Origin: an uncultured Eggerthellaceae bacterium
Lineage (GTDB): Bacteria > Actinomycetota > Coriobacteriia > Coriobacteriales > Eggerthellaceae
Reading direction: 5' to 3'
DNA: 64,000 nucleotides
NCBI GenBank assembly: GCA_944321455.1
Contig: CALULI010000004.1
Coordinates: 186,001-250,000 of the forward strand
Below, in pieces: positions 1 to 8,209 of the stretch; the first letter of the stretch is position 1, and the number at the start of each line of letters is the position of its first letter. The notes beneath the pieces are model-generated. The model was not told the DNA's origin, searched no databases, and saw only the letters and a program-made list of their open reading frames with translations. The translations under genes were made by a program, and so were the position numbers.

Positions 1-1
1 G

Positions 2-1501
2 CTCGGTTTGTTAGCAGAAGACATAGGACACATTCAAAACCTTTATTTGCGCACCATCTTCCCTACTGTAATTGCGTGGATTATTGGTCTTGGTCTGGTA
101 ATTGGTCTGGGATGTTTCACCTGGTGGATAGCGCTTGTCTTTCTTTTGCTCGTTGTGATTGAAATGGGCGTTGTCCCTTATGTATCTGCGCTTATTAATG
201 GTGCGCGCCAGCAGCAGAGAAAACACCTTACTACCCAGCTCTATGCCGACCTGACGGACAACATCATTGGTATTTCTGACTGGATTTCTTCTGGTAGAGA
301 ACATGACTTTATGAACAGAACGCAAGATGTGCTGGACGACATGCGCCACATCGAGCGAAAAGCCCACCGCTTTGACCGCAATCGTGATCTTATTCTCCAG
401 TTCGTTTTTGCCCTTGGATCGGTTGCTATCTTTGCCTGGGCAGCGTGGTATTTTGGTGGATCTGTTGGCGGCTCTTCAAACTGGATTTTGGCCTTTGTTT
501 TGGGTTATTTCCCCCTGATTGATGCCGTTACTCCGCTTCCTCAGGCAGCAACAGAAGCATCGGCTCATTTTGATGCCATTAAACGTATGAACAATATTGG
601 AACAACTGACAGTAAGACAGCTGAAAGTAAGACTCATGCCAGTAAGTCTGACAGCAAGAAGTCTACTGGCAAAAAAACTACGAATAGTAAGCCCTCTGAA
701 AGCAAGACGCCAGTCAGCACGATTACTGAAATCGAGCCTCCTTACACCATCAAGCTGGATAACGTCAGCTTTTGCTATGGTGCTACCCCTCTGATTGAAA
801 ACCTGTCTCTTGAGATTCCCCAAGGGCAACATCTGGTTTTGTTAGGTAAAAGTGGCACAGGTAAATCAACCCTTGCTTCTCTTATTCGCGGCGACCTTGT
901 TCCTCAACACGGATCAGTCACGCTTGGCGGCCTCGATACCCGTCTGCTTAAAGACGAAGCGCCTCGTTGGTTTGGTGTCATTCAACAACAAACCTATCTG
1001 TTTAATACCACCTTGCGTGAAAACCTCTTATTGGGAAAGCCCGAAGCAAGTGACCAGCAGCTCATAGACATCCTTGATTCGGTGGGCTTATCCGCACTTC
1101 TCAAACGACTTGATCACGGCCTTGACACCATGGTTGATGAAGCAGGCAAGCAGTTTTCAGGCGGAGAGCGCCATCGCATTGCACTTGCCCGCGTTCTTCT
1201 TCAGGATTGCCCCATTATCATTCTTGACGAACCAACGGTTGATCTTGATCCCAAGACAGAAAAAGAAGTGCTTGAGACCATCTTTACTACCCTTCGGGAC
1301 AAAACCATTATCATGATCACCCATCATCTTATGGGTGCAGATTATGCTGACCGCATTCTCTTCATACAAAAAGGCTCCATCCTTATGGACGGAGCCCCTG
1401 AACACTTAAAAGAAACGAACCGCTACTATCAAAAGCTGTGGGCCTTCGATAAGGGTTTATCAATCAATACGAATTCACCAACAACCTCGGCTGATCGATA
1501 A
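2..1501 (+). CDS. cydC: CydC-type ABC exporter (permease-ATPase), 5' end cut off
   Basis: This is the C-terminal part of a half-size ABC exporter; the reading frame is already open at the window edge, so the TTG at 8 is not a real start. Membrane helices fill about the first 180 visible residues. The nucleotide-binding domain follows, with Walker A GKSGTGKST near residue 280, signature FSGGERHRIALARVLL, Walker B IIILDEPTVDL and the H-loop HH. The opening LLAEDIGHIQNLYLR resembles the CydC coupling region. CydDC exports thiols (cysteine, glutathione) and supports cytochrome bd assembly in the inner membrane. A Ser/Lys/Thr-rich linker (about residues 200-235) between membrane and ATPase domains is unusual. 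A CydD partner would be expected upstream, outside the window. An unrelated multidrug half-transporter is possible. Confidence 0.75.
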   Translation, partial: LGLLAEDIGHIQNLYLRTIFPTVIAWIIGLGLVIGLGCFTWWIALVFLLLVVIEMGVVPYVSALINGARQQQRKHLTTQLYADLTDNIIGISDWISSGREHDFMNRTQDVLDDMRHIERKAHRFDRNRDLILQFVFALGSVAIFAWAAWYFGGSVGGSSNWILAFVLGYFPLIDAVTPLPQAATEASAHFDAIKRMNNIGTTDSKTAESKTHASKSDSKKSTGKKTTNSKPSESKTPVSTITEIEPPYTIKLDNVSFCYGATPLIENLSLEIPQGQHLVLLGKSGTGKSTLASLIRGDLVPQHGSVTLGGLDTRLLKDEAPRWFGVIQQQTYLFNTTLRENLLLGKPEASDQQLIDILDSVGLSALLKRLDHGLDTMVDEAGKQFSGGERHRIALARVLLQDCPIIILDEPTVDLDPKTEKEVLETIFTTLRDKTIIMITHHLMGADYADRILFIQKGSILMDGAPEHLKETNRYYQKLWAFDKGLSINTNSPTTSADR

Positions 1502-1555
1502 GAATTCGTCAACACCCTCGGTTGATCAGCACAAATTCATAAACACCTCAGGCTA
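1471..1555. repeat. Three imperfect tandem copies of a 31-bp unit
   Basis: Units start at 1471 (GAATTCACCAACAACCTCGG...), 1502 (GAATTCGTCAACACCCTCGG...) and 1533 (AAATTCATAAACACCTCAGG...). The spacing is exactly 31 bp and the third copy is partial. The first unit codes for the last residues of the CydC-like protein, including most of its stop codon; the third runs into the stop codon of the opposing FNT gene. No strong hairpin is seen in this convergent gap. Confidence 0.7.
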
Positions 1556-2395
1556 CTTGTTCTTCTTGTGATAAATAGCCCAATACATCATGCCAACAAA
1601 GAGCGCGCCACCAACAATATTGCCTGGCACGGTTGCTGACCAGTTGTAAAGCATTCCCGTAAAGGAAAGCGTCGCAGGATCAAGACCTGCAGGAGCAATG
1701 CCAAAGGAAGCAAGCAAAAGACCCATAGGCAAAAAGAACATGTTTGCAACGCAGTGCTCAAAACCACATGCAACGAACGCTGCAATAGGCAAGAGGATGC
1801 CTAGCATCTTATCAGCAATACTGCGTGAAGCATAAGCAATCCATACCGCTAAGCACACCAGGAAGTTGCACATAATACCTTTAGCGAAAAGGGTCAGCCA
1901 ATCTGGTGTCATCTTGCCAGCAGCAACACTCACCATAGTCTCACCCACAATGCCGCTGTTCATGGTGGTCATGCCTGAGAGATAGACCAACCCAACAATA
2001 ACGAGCGAACCAATCAAGTTACCAACAAAAACAACAACCCAGTTTTTAAGAACAGCACCCCAGCTAATGCGCTTGCTTGCTGCCGTCATAACAATCATAG
2101 TGTTGCCCGTGAAAAGTTCGGCACCGCAGGTAACAACCAACAACAGACCCGTGGAGAACAATGCGCCGCCCAATACGCGCTGAACAGCAAACGGTAGATC
2201 AGGGTCTCCGACTACAAGACAGAAAAACATAGCGCCCATAGCAATAAAAGCGCCAGCCATCAGTGAGAGCCCAAACGACTGCCCCAAAGACATTGACGTT
2301 TTTGACACACCTAAATCCTCTGCCTTAGCTTCGATTTCTGCAGGCGCTAATGCGTCGTTTTTTGGAAAAGCCGCTTTTAACTCTTCAATCGTCAT
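1553..2395 (-). CDS. Formate/nitrite transporter family channel (FocA/NirC-like)
   Basis: A 280-residue FNT-family membrane protein, normal length for the family. These pentameric channels move formate, nitrite, hydrosulfide or similar small anions across the cytoplasmic membrane. The N-terminal 35 residues are cytoplasmic, followed by about six hydrophobic segments. The region with LVVTCGAELFTGNTM and the later KNWVVVFVGNLIGS match FNT hallmark segments (GAELFTGN, NW..V..GN..GS). The start ATG at 2395 has an excellent GGAGG ribosome site. It is divergent from the SCP2-like operon and convergent with the CydC gene. Formate export would fit a fermenter, but substrate cannot be told from sequence alone. 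Confidence 0.9.
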   Translation of the reverse strand: MTIEELKAAFPKNDALAPAEIEAKAEDLGVSKTSMSLGQSFGLSLMAGAFIAMGAMFFCLVVGDPDLPFAVQRVLGGALFSTGLLLVVTCGAELFTGNTMIVMTAASKRISWGAVLKNWVVVFVGNLIGSLVIVGLVYLSGMTTMNSGIVGETMVSVAAGKMTPDWLTLFAKGIMCNFLVCLAVWIAYASRSIADKMLGILLPIAAFVACGFEHCVANMFFLPMGLLLASFGIAPAGLDPATLSFTGMLYNWSATVPGNIVGGALFVGMMYWAIYHKKNK

Positions 2396-2433
2396 AAGAC
2401 CTCCTCACATCCGCAGCTTGTTGTCCTTTCTCT

Positions 2434-2452
2434 CTGATTACGTATCAATCAG
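2434..2452 (-). promoter_or_regulatory. Small palindrome in the FNT leader
   Basis: CTGATT (2434-2439) and AATCAG (2447-2452) form a short inverted repeat 39 nt upstream of the FNT start. It vaguely resembles an FNR/Crp-type site (TTGAT....ATCA), but the spacing is one base too long. No other strong signal is seen in the 260-bp divergent gap (2396-2655). Confidence 0.25.
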
Positions 2453-2655
2453 ATATTTTGACCCTACCATTCTTTTATTTTCACAATGCCCAAGTAACTT
2501 TTCTTTTGGATATACGGCGCTAATTATGTTTTCACGGTAGGTAAATGCCTTCTTGCCCACTACCTAATCCCGCTTTTGCCCCATAAGAGGTAAGATCAAA
2601 GGTGCTCAATTTCAGCTAGTATTCACTCGTACGACCAGATTGAAAAGGAGTTTAC

Positions 2656-3087
2656 GTGGCAAACAATTCTTCACAACAAAGAAGCGCATGGAAGCGCTTA
2701 TACGTTTCTGTGCTGATGTTTTTCCTGCCACTCCTGCTTAAGGTAGGCAATCTTTTGTCAAAGAAGATTCGCAACGAAACAACCTACCTTGGTGATGACT
2801 TTTCTTTTGCTCTTGTCATTGATAATTACCCTGCCAAGGCAGTATTTAAGCAGGTCAACGGTTCATGGAAAAACGCCAAAACTCAGGTTTTAAGGCCAAA
2901 ATATACCATTACCTTCCGTGATCTTGACTATGCCTACGACGTCTTCATTGGCAATATGTCTCTGCAGGATGCCCTTGCGGCACGCCTGTTTACCACCCGC
3001 GGCCCTAACAATGCGGGTGTATCAATCACGTATCTATTTACCGTTATATTGAAGGCTTTCTTTGGTTGGCGCAAAGCCTACCGCTAG
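2656..3087 (+). CDS. SCP2-like putative lipid-binding protein
   Basis: A 143-residue protein starting at GTG 2656 behind AAAGGAG. Residues about 14-35 are hydrophobic (LYVSVLMFFLPLLLKVGNLL) and may anchor it to the membrane. The remainder resembles the small sterol-carrier-protein-2 fold: a strand ending in YTITFRDLDYA, then a segment like the SCP2 helix (MSLQDALAARLFTTRG), then a hydrophobic C-terminus. SCP2 domains bind acyl chains or other lipids. The assignment is my motif-level reading and is weak. The gene heads a tight set with an alcohol dehydrogenase (14-nt gap), an aldehyde dehydrogenase and an acyl carrier protein, so a role in presenting a fatty substrate is a reasonable inference. 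Confidence 0.5.
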   Translation: MANNSSQQRSAWKRLYVSVLMFFLPLLLKVGNLLSKKIRNETTYLGDDFSFALVIDNYPAKAVFKQVNGSWKNAKTQVLRPKYTITFRDLDYAYDVFIGNMSLQDALAARLFTTRGPNNAGVSITYLFTVILKAFFGWRKAYR

Positions 3088-3101
3088 AAAGGAGAACACT
3101 G

Positions 3102-4280
3102 GTGAAACCATTTGAATTCCACTGCCCCACAAAAATTATTTGCGGAAAAGAATCTCTGCATAAACTTCCTGATGCTCTTGAAGAACACAGCGTCAAAAAG
3201 CCTCTCTTGGTTACTGATGGCAACCTGGTAAAGCTTGGCATTGCTAAGCATGTTACCGATCCTCTTGAAGAAGCTAACATTCCCTATGTCACCTACGATA
3301 AGGTGCCGCCTGATTCTTCTTTGGATGTTGTTAATGAAGTAGCCAAGCTCTATCGTGACAACGAATGTGATGGCTGGATTGCACTTGGTGGCGGATCAGT
3401 TATTGACACCACAAAGGGTGCAGCAGCGTCAATTTCGGTTGGTGGTAAGGACTTCGCCACCCTCCAAGGTGCTGAAATTCTTAAAAACCAACTAGACCCT
3501 TTCATTGCTATTCCAACAACAGCTGGAACCGGTAGTGAAGTTACCTTGGTTGCCGTTATTGCTGATACGCAGGCACAAGCAAAACTAAGCTACACATCCT
3601 ATCGTCTGGTACCACACGTTGCTATTCTTGATCCTGCATTGACTTCTTCTCTTCCTCCCCGCCTTACCGCTACAACGGGCATTGATGCACTGACTCATGC
3701 TATTGAGGCCTATACCTCAATCCAGAAAAACCCGATTAGTGATGCGCTAGCACTCTATGCTATTAAGATCATCAATCAAAATCTTGCGAAGGCATGCGCT
3801 GAACCAGGAGATCTTGATGCTCGCACCAATCTTGCTATTGGCAGCTTAATTGCAGGCGCTTCATTCTCTAACGCAATGGTCGGAGTTGTTCATGCGCTTG
3901 GTCATTCGCTTGGCGGTTTGTGTCATATTCCTCATGGTCATGCCATGATGTTGTTGCTGCCACACTGCATCCGCTACAACATTAGCCACGGCTACCATGC
4001 AGGCCTGTATGGCGAATTGCTTTCTTCGCTTTGTCCTGACAAAGACCTCACGGGTCTAACCGCTTCTGATAAGGATCATCTCTTTGAAACGGAACTTTTT
4101 GCAATCAATGAGTTCTATCACAATACCTATGGCGTTGCTATTACGCTCTCTGAATTAGGCGTTACCAAAGAAGATCTTCCTGCTGTTGCCAAACAAGCAC
4201 GCTACGATGGCGCTGCCCTCTACAACGAACAAGAAATTACCGAAGAAGTAGCGATGAGCATTTTGGAGGCTGCATTCTAA
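3102..4280 (+). CDS. Iron-containing alcohol dehydrogenase
   Basis: Group III metal-dependent NAD(P)-linked alcohol dehydrogenase, 392 residues. I place the start at GTG 3102, not further upstream, because AAAGGAG lies just before it and the first residues VKPFEFHCPTKIICGK align with the family. The nucleotide-binding motif is WIALGGGSVIDTTKG and the conserved IPTTAGTGSEVT follows. Metal ligands are expected in GIDALTHAIEAYTS (Asp, His) and in the His-rich stretch VVHALGHSLGGLCHIPHGHA. It converts an alcohol and an aldehyde into each other. Its stop codon overlaps the ATG of the aldehyde dehydrogenase by one base (TAATG), so the two are probably translationally coupled and act in sequence. 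The substrate is unknown; a long-chain alcohol would fit the ACP and SCP2-like neighbours. Confidence 0.9.
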   Translation: MKPFEFHCPTKIICGKESLHKLPDALEEHSVKKPLLVTDGNLVKLGIAKHVTDPLEEANIPYVTYDKVPPDSSLDVVNEVAKLYRDNECDGWIALGGGSVIDTTKGAAASISVGGKDFATLQGAEILKNQLDPFIAIPTTAGTGSEVTLVAVIADTQAQAKLSYTSYRLVPHVAILDPALTSSLPPRLTATTGIDALTHAIEAYTSIQKNPISDALALYAIKIINQNLAKACAEPGDLDARTNLAIGSLIAGASFSNAMVGVVHALGHSLGGLCHIPHGHAMMLLLPHCIRYNISHGYHAGLYGELLSSLCPDKDLTGLTASDKDHLFETELFAINEFYHNTYGVAITLSELGVTKEDLPAVAKQARYDGAALYNEQEITEEVAMSILEAAF

Positions 4281-5701
4281 TGACAGAACAAATCGTACAA
4301 ACTGATACCTTTAATTCTGCCGATGATGTTCAGGCGGTTATTGATCGCATGAGCGCCTATTTCCGCACGGGATGCACGCGCAGCACAGACTTTCGCATCA
4401 AGCAGCTTCAAAAGCTTCGCACGTACTTAATGGAACACGAAGCAGAAGCCCTTGAAGCGCTTAATAAGGACTTGGGCAAGACTGATTTCGAAGGATACGC
4501 AACCGAACTGGGTATTGTTTATGACGAACTGTCTTTGTGCCTCAAAAAGATTCGTAAGTGGAATCGACCTAAGCGCGTCCCAACACCCATCACGCATTTC
4601 CGTTCTTCTTCTAAGGTCTATCCTTCACCTCTTGGTGTAGCGGCAGTTCTTTCACCTTGGAACTACCCTATTCAGTTAGCATTAGTGCCTATGGTTGACG
4701 CTATCACGGCAGGTAACTGCGTTGCGCTGAAACCTTCACGTACCTCAGTCCACACTAGCCACTTCCTGCAGAAGCTGTGCCGAGAAGTTTTTGATCCTCG
4801 CTTTGTCTATTGCTTCCCAGGCAGTGGTCAGATGAACGATTGGCTTTTGCAGGTACGTTTTGACAAGCTGTTCTTTACCGGTAGTCCCCGCGTGGGTCAT
4901 CAGATCATGCACGCAGCTGCAACGAATCTTACCCGCGTTACCTTAGAGCTTGGCGGCAAGAGTCCCTGCTTTATTGACAAGAGCGCTAATTTAAAACGTA
5001 CTGGCCAGCGCATTGCCTGGGGCAAGTGCATTAATTCAGGTCAAACGTGCGTTGCTCCTGACTATTTCTTGGTCCACGAAGATGTTGTCGATGGCTTTAT
5101 AGAAGCGTTTAAAGATGCACTCCACTCCTATTACGGCGATGACATGGTTCACAATAATGAATACGCTCATATGATTAACGAGCATCACTTTGATCGCGTC
5201 TGTGGTCTTATTGATAACCACAATGAAAACGCCACCATTGCTTTCGGTGGTCGCCGTGACAGGGAAACGCTGCGTATTGAACCTACCGTTATGATCGGTG
5301 TTAGTCTTGATGACCCCGTAATGGGTGAAGAAATCTTCGGTCCTGTTCTTCCTATTATCACGTGGAAAACGCTTGATGAAGCCATTGCCTTTACTGACAA
5401 CTTTGCGCATCCTCTGGCCTGCTATGTCTTTGCCGAAAACAAAGCAGTACAAGAGCGGGTAATTCAAGAAGTTCCTTTTGGTGGTGCCACTATCAATGAC
5501 GTCATTATTCACCTTGCCAACAACAACATGGGCTTTGGTGGATTTGGTGATTCAGGTCTTGGAGCTTACCATGGCAAAGTTGGTTTCGATTGCTTTACGC
5601 ACTACAAATCAACCCTTAAAAAGGGCACCTGGTTGGAGTTACCCGTCCGTGTACCACCGTTCAAGGACAAAATCAAAATCCTTCGTCTCCTTATGCGCTA
5701 G
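4280..5701 (+). CDS. Aldehyde dehydrogenase, class 3-like (fatty aldehyde type)
   Basis: A 473-residue NAD(P)+-dependent aldehyde dehydrogenase. The catalytic cysteine is C257 in SGQTCVAPDY, the general base Glu lies in LELGGKSP, and the cofactor region FTGSPRVG is present. The short length and the NNNMGFGGFGDSGLGAYHG segment match the class 3 group (AldH3/YwdH-like), which includes fatty aldehyde dehydrogenases. The C-terminus is basic and hydrophobic (KIKILRLLMR), as if it touches membrane. A GGAGG site at 4265-4269 within the previous gene precedes the start. With the coupled alcohol dehydrogenase it could carry alcohol to aldehyde to acid. The exact substrate is not shown by the sequence. 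Confidence 0.9.
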   Translation: MTEQIVQTDTFNSADDVQAVIDRMSAYFRTGCTRSTDFRIKQLQKLRTYLMEHEAEALEALNKDLGKTDFEGYATELGIVYDELSLCLKKIRKWNRPKRVPTPITHFRSSSKVYPSPLGVAAVLSPWNYPIQLALVPMVDAITAGNCVALKPSRTSVHTSHFLQKLCREVFDPRFVYCFPGSGQMNDWLLQVRFDKLFFTGSPRVGHQIMHAAATNLTRVTLELGGKSPCFIDKSANLKRTGQRIAWGKCINSGQTCVAPDYFLVHEDVVDGFIEAFKDALHSYYGDDMVHNNEYAHMINEHHFDRVCGLIDNHNENATIAFGGRRDRETLRIEPTVMIGVSLDDPVMGEEIFGPVLPIITWKTLDEAIAFTDNFAHPLACYVFAENKAVQERVIQEVPFGGATINDVIIHLANNNMGFGGFGDSGLGAYHGKVGFDCFTHYKSTLKKGTWLELPVRVPPFKDKIKILRLLMR

Positions 5702-5727
5702 AATAACCCGAGACGAAAGGACCGTTT

Positions 5728-5955
5728 ATGGCAGCTACACTAGATTCGCTTAAAGAGGTGCTTAAAGATAATCTGGGGATCGACCCTTCATTGGTAACGA
5801 AAGAATCCACCTTTGATGAACTCGAGATTGATTCGCTGGATATGGTTGAACTTATTTGCGATCTAGAAGAAGCCCTTGATATTGAATTCGGCGAACCCGA
5901 AGGATTGAAAACGGTCGGTGATTTTGTCGCCTATATTGAGTCGCTTCGTGCCTAG
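5728..5955 (+). CDS. Acyl carrier protein
   Basis: A 75-residue acidic four-helix carrier protein. The phosphopantetheine attachment serine is S36 in the canonical IDSLDMVEL motif. The start ATG follows GAAAGG. It closes the SCP2-like/ADH/ALDH operon, 26 nt after the aldehyde dehydrogenase, and is followed at once by a strong terminator. It is therefore not in a fab cluster, and may be a dedicated carrier for this pathway instead of the housekeeping ACP. Whether it carries fatty acyl groups, D-alanine or another acid is open. Confidence 0.92.
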   Translation: MAATLDSLKEVLKDNLGIDPSLVTKESTFDELEIDSLDMVELICDLEEALDIEFGEPEGLKTVGDFVAYIESLRA

Positions 5956-5975
5956 CGGTGACTTTACCCATTCAT

Positions 5976-6008
5976 ACGGATGAGGCAATCCCTCATCCGT
6001 GTCTTTTT
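5976..6008 (+). terminator. Rho-independent terminator after the ACP operon
   Basis: Perfect 10-bp stem ACGGATGAGG / CCTCATCCGT with a 5-nt loop, followed by GTCTTTTTTT. Confidence 0.92.
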
Positions 6009-6061
6009 TTGTGACCTCTTTCTAATGTCACACCTATACAGACGAAAGGTATAGCTAACGT

Positions 6062-7489
6062 ATGATTGATATTGTAGAAGTCCTCAACCAAATAGATGCC
6101 TTTGTATGGGGACCTGTCATGATTGTGTTTCTCTTGGGAACGCATCTGTTCATGACATTCCGCACAGGCTTCATTCAGCGCAAATTGCCTGCTGCTATTA
6201 AATTATCCCTTTCAAAGGACGAAGGCGAAGGTGATATCTCGCACTTTGGTGCACTAGCAACAGCCCTTGCAGCAACCATTGGCACCGGATCAATTGTTGG
6301 TGTAGCTACCGCTATTCTTTCCGGCGGACCTGGTGCGGTATTTTGGATGTGGCTTACCGGCGTTTTTGGTATTGCAACAAAGTATTCAGAAGTTTATGCC
6401 GCTATCAAATATCGCGTTAAGGACCACAACTCAAACATGCTTGGTGGTGCTATGTATGCATGGCAACGAGCATTTACTAAAAATGGCAAAACACCGTGGT
6501 GGGCTAAGCTTGGCGCTGTTTCATTTGCCTTGTTTGCCGCTATTGCTGCAATTGGCACGGGATCAGCGGTTCAATCATCTGCTATGACAGGCATTATTAC
6601 GTCAAGCTTTCAAAACGTTCAGCCATGGATTATCGGTCTTGTTATTGTTGTTTTAACCGCAGCAGTAATTTTTGGTGGCGTTAAGTTCATTTCTAATGTC
6701 TGCGAAAAGCTTGTTCCCTTCATGGCAATTGCCTATGCAGGCGGCTGTATTATTATCTTGATTCTGAACTGGGCATTTGTTTGGGATGCGGTTGTTCTTA
6801 TCTTCGAATGTGCCTTCACGGCTAAGGCTGCTTTTGGTGGCGCTGTTGGTTCAGGCATTATGGTAGCTCTTCAATTTGGCTGTGCTCGCGGTTTGTTCTC
6901 TAATGAATCTGGTCTTGGTTCGGCGCCAATTGTTGCTGCTGCTGCTAAAACCCCTAATCCTGCAGAACAGGCATTGGTGGCTATGACCGGTACCTTCTGG
7001 TCAACCGTCGTTATCTGCGCCCTTACGGGTGTTGTTTTGGTTTCTACCATGCTTGCTTACCCTGATATTCAGCAAGAAATCCTTACCAATCCAACTATCT
7101 TTACTGGTGCCGAGCTGGCAAGTCTTGCCTTTGCAAAGATTCCTCTTATTGGCACTCCTATCCTGGTCTTGGGTATGGTGTTATTTTCGTATTCAACTAT
7201 TCTTGGTTGGTCGTATTACGGAAGCCGCTGCATCACGTACTTATTTGGCAAGCGTGCCATTGTTCCCTATCAGATTATCTACGTTATAGTTGCGTTCTTA
7301 GGATCAATTGGCGTTGGCGACATAGTGTGGACAATTTCTGACATCGGTAACGCATTGATGGCAATTCCGAACATCATTATGGTTTTGTTGCTATCAGGCT
7401 TAATTGCACGCGAGACAAAATACTATGTCTACGAAGATCGCTTAAGCGAAAAAGACGAAACACCTATTCCTATTGTGGAATCAAAATAG
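6062..7489 (+). CDS. Sodium:alanine/glycine symporter (AGCS family)
   Basis: A 475-residue multi-pass membrane protein of the AGCS family (AlsT/DagA/YaaJ-like), which imports alanine or glycine with Na+ or H+. About ten to eleven hydrophobic helices are visible. Family motifs include ALATALAATIGTGSIVGVA near residue 65, GPGAVFWMWLTGVFG, and the FSNESGLGSAPIVAAAAKT region near residue 280. It stands alone behind the ACP terminator. Its stop lies only 6 bp from the opposing DUF5662 stop, and its terminator is inside that gene (7507-7566). Confidence 0.93.
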   Translation: MIDIVEVLNQIDAFVWGPVMIVFLLGTHLFMTFRTGFIQRKLPAAIKLSLSKDEGEGDISHFGALATALAATIGTGSIVGVATAILSGGPGAVFWMWLTGVFGIATKYSEVYAAIKYRVKDHNSNMLGGAMYAWQRAFTKNGKTPWWAKLGAVSFALFAAIAAIGTGSAVQSSAMTGIITSSFQNVQPWIIGLVIVVLTAAVIFGGVKFISNVCEKLVPFMAIAYAGGCIIILILNWAFVWDAVVLIFECAFTAKAAFGGAVGSGIMVALQFGCARGLFSNESGLGSAPIVAAAAKTPNPAEQALVAMTGTFWSTVVICALTGVVLVSTMLAYPDIQQEILTNPTIFTGAELASLAFAKIPLIGTPILVLGMVLFSYSTILGWSYYGSRCITYLFGKRAIVPYQIIYVIVAFLGSIGVGDIVWTISDIGNALMAIPNIIMVLLLSGLIARETKYYVYEDRLSEKDETPIPIVESK

Positions 7490-7495
7490 CGACTC

Positions 7496-8209
7496 TTAAT
7501 AATGACGGCGAGAAGGCTTGACTATAGCGCGCTTAATATGCGCAAATGCAACCTTCTCGCCTTTTTCAGCTACCAAAGTCAGCATATATTCAAGCAAGGC
7601 TGCTGTTTCGGGATGCAGTAGTAACGTTCCTTCGACTGATTGTTCCAACCTAAAGTAGTCAAGCGCTGATTGATCAGTATAGCGGCTGCCACTATAAACT
7701 TTGCTTGCTGCTAAGCGATCACACAGCATTTCAACTACATAACGAACGGGCATTTTCTTACCTTCGAGGGTAGCATCCCCATTAGCTTTCATATCTATCC
7801 AGTATTCGAAATGATGCTTGTTGCGCCCCTTATGATGAAGCCAAGATGCTGAATATCCTTTAGCTGTTCGCTCAGCAGTATTAGGACTTCGTGTCCCTTG
7901 ATAGAAGCGCGCACCTACCAAAAATTCAGTCGGTGCATACTTAGAAAGATCGTGTGTCAAACCTTGCTTATAAAGTCCAACCTTAAAGCAGTGAACCATA
8001 ACAAGGATTTTATGATGCGTGATGGTTTTAAAGTGATGCCACATACGTGAAGCAGTAATGGGAGGAACCTCTACGTTGAGCGACATTTCATAGGCTTCTC
8101 GATCAAACCCATTGCGCAGAATTTCTTGACGGTGCTCAGGCGTATCGGCCTTACGAAAGGCCTTAAACCATTCCTCGCTAAATTTAGGATATGCTTCTTT
8201 TTCGCTCAT
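7496..8209 (-). CDS. DUF5662 family protein
   Basis: A 237-residue soluble protein. The segment HHKILVMVHCFKVGLYKQGL followed by THDLSKYAPTEF is the hallmark of DUF5662 as I remember it, and later HHKGRNKHHFEYWID adds more histidines and acids. The pattern H..K...CF..G....GL.HDLSK suggests a metal-binding helical fold, but no activity is established that I know of. I start at ATG 8209, since it overlaps the stop of the upstream HAD gene as ATGA and has GGGTGG upstream; a GTG at 8221 is less likely. The coupling suggests joint expression with the HAD phosphatase. Confidence 0.75.
   Translation of the reverse strand: MSEKEAYPKFSEEWFKAFRKADTPEHRQEILRNGFDREAYEMSLNVEVPPITASRMWHHFKTITHHKILVMVHCFKVGLYKQGLTHDLSKYAPTEFLVGARFYQGTRSPNTAERTAKGYSASWLHHKGRNKHHFEYWIDMKANGDATLEGKKMPVRYVVEMLCDRLAASKVYSGSRYTDQSALDYFRLEQSVEGTLLLHPETAALLEYMLTLVAEKGEKVAFAHIKRAIVKPSRRHY
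7507..7566 (+). terminator. Terminator for the symporter, embedded in the opposing gene
   Basis: GGCGAGAAGG (7507-7516) pairs perfectly with CCTTCTCGCC (7552-7561); TTG/CAA extends the stem past a bulged C, and an inner GCGC/GCGC stem sits in the loop. TTTTT follows on the plus strand. The whole element lies within the 3' coding end of the DUF5662 gene. Confidence 0.75.
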
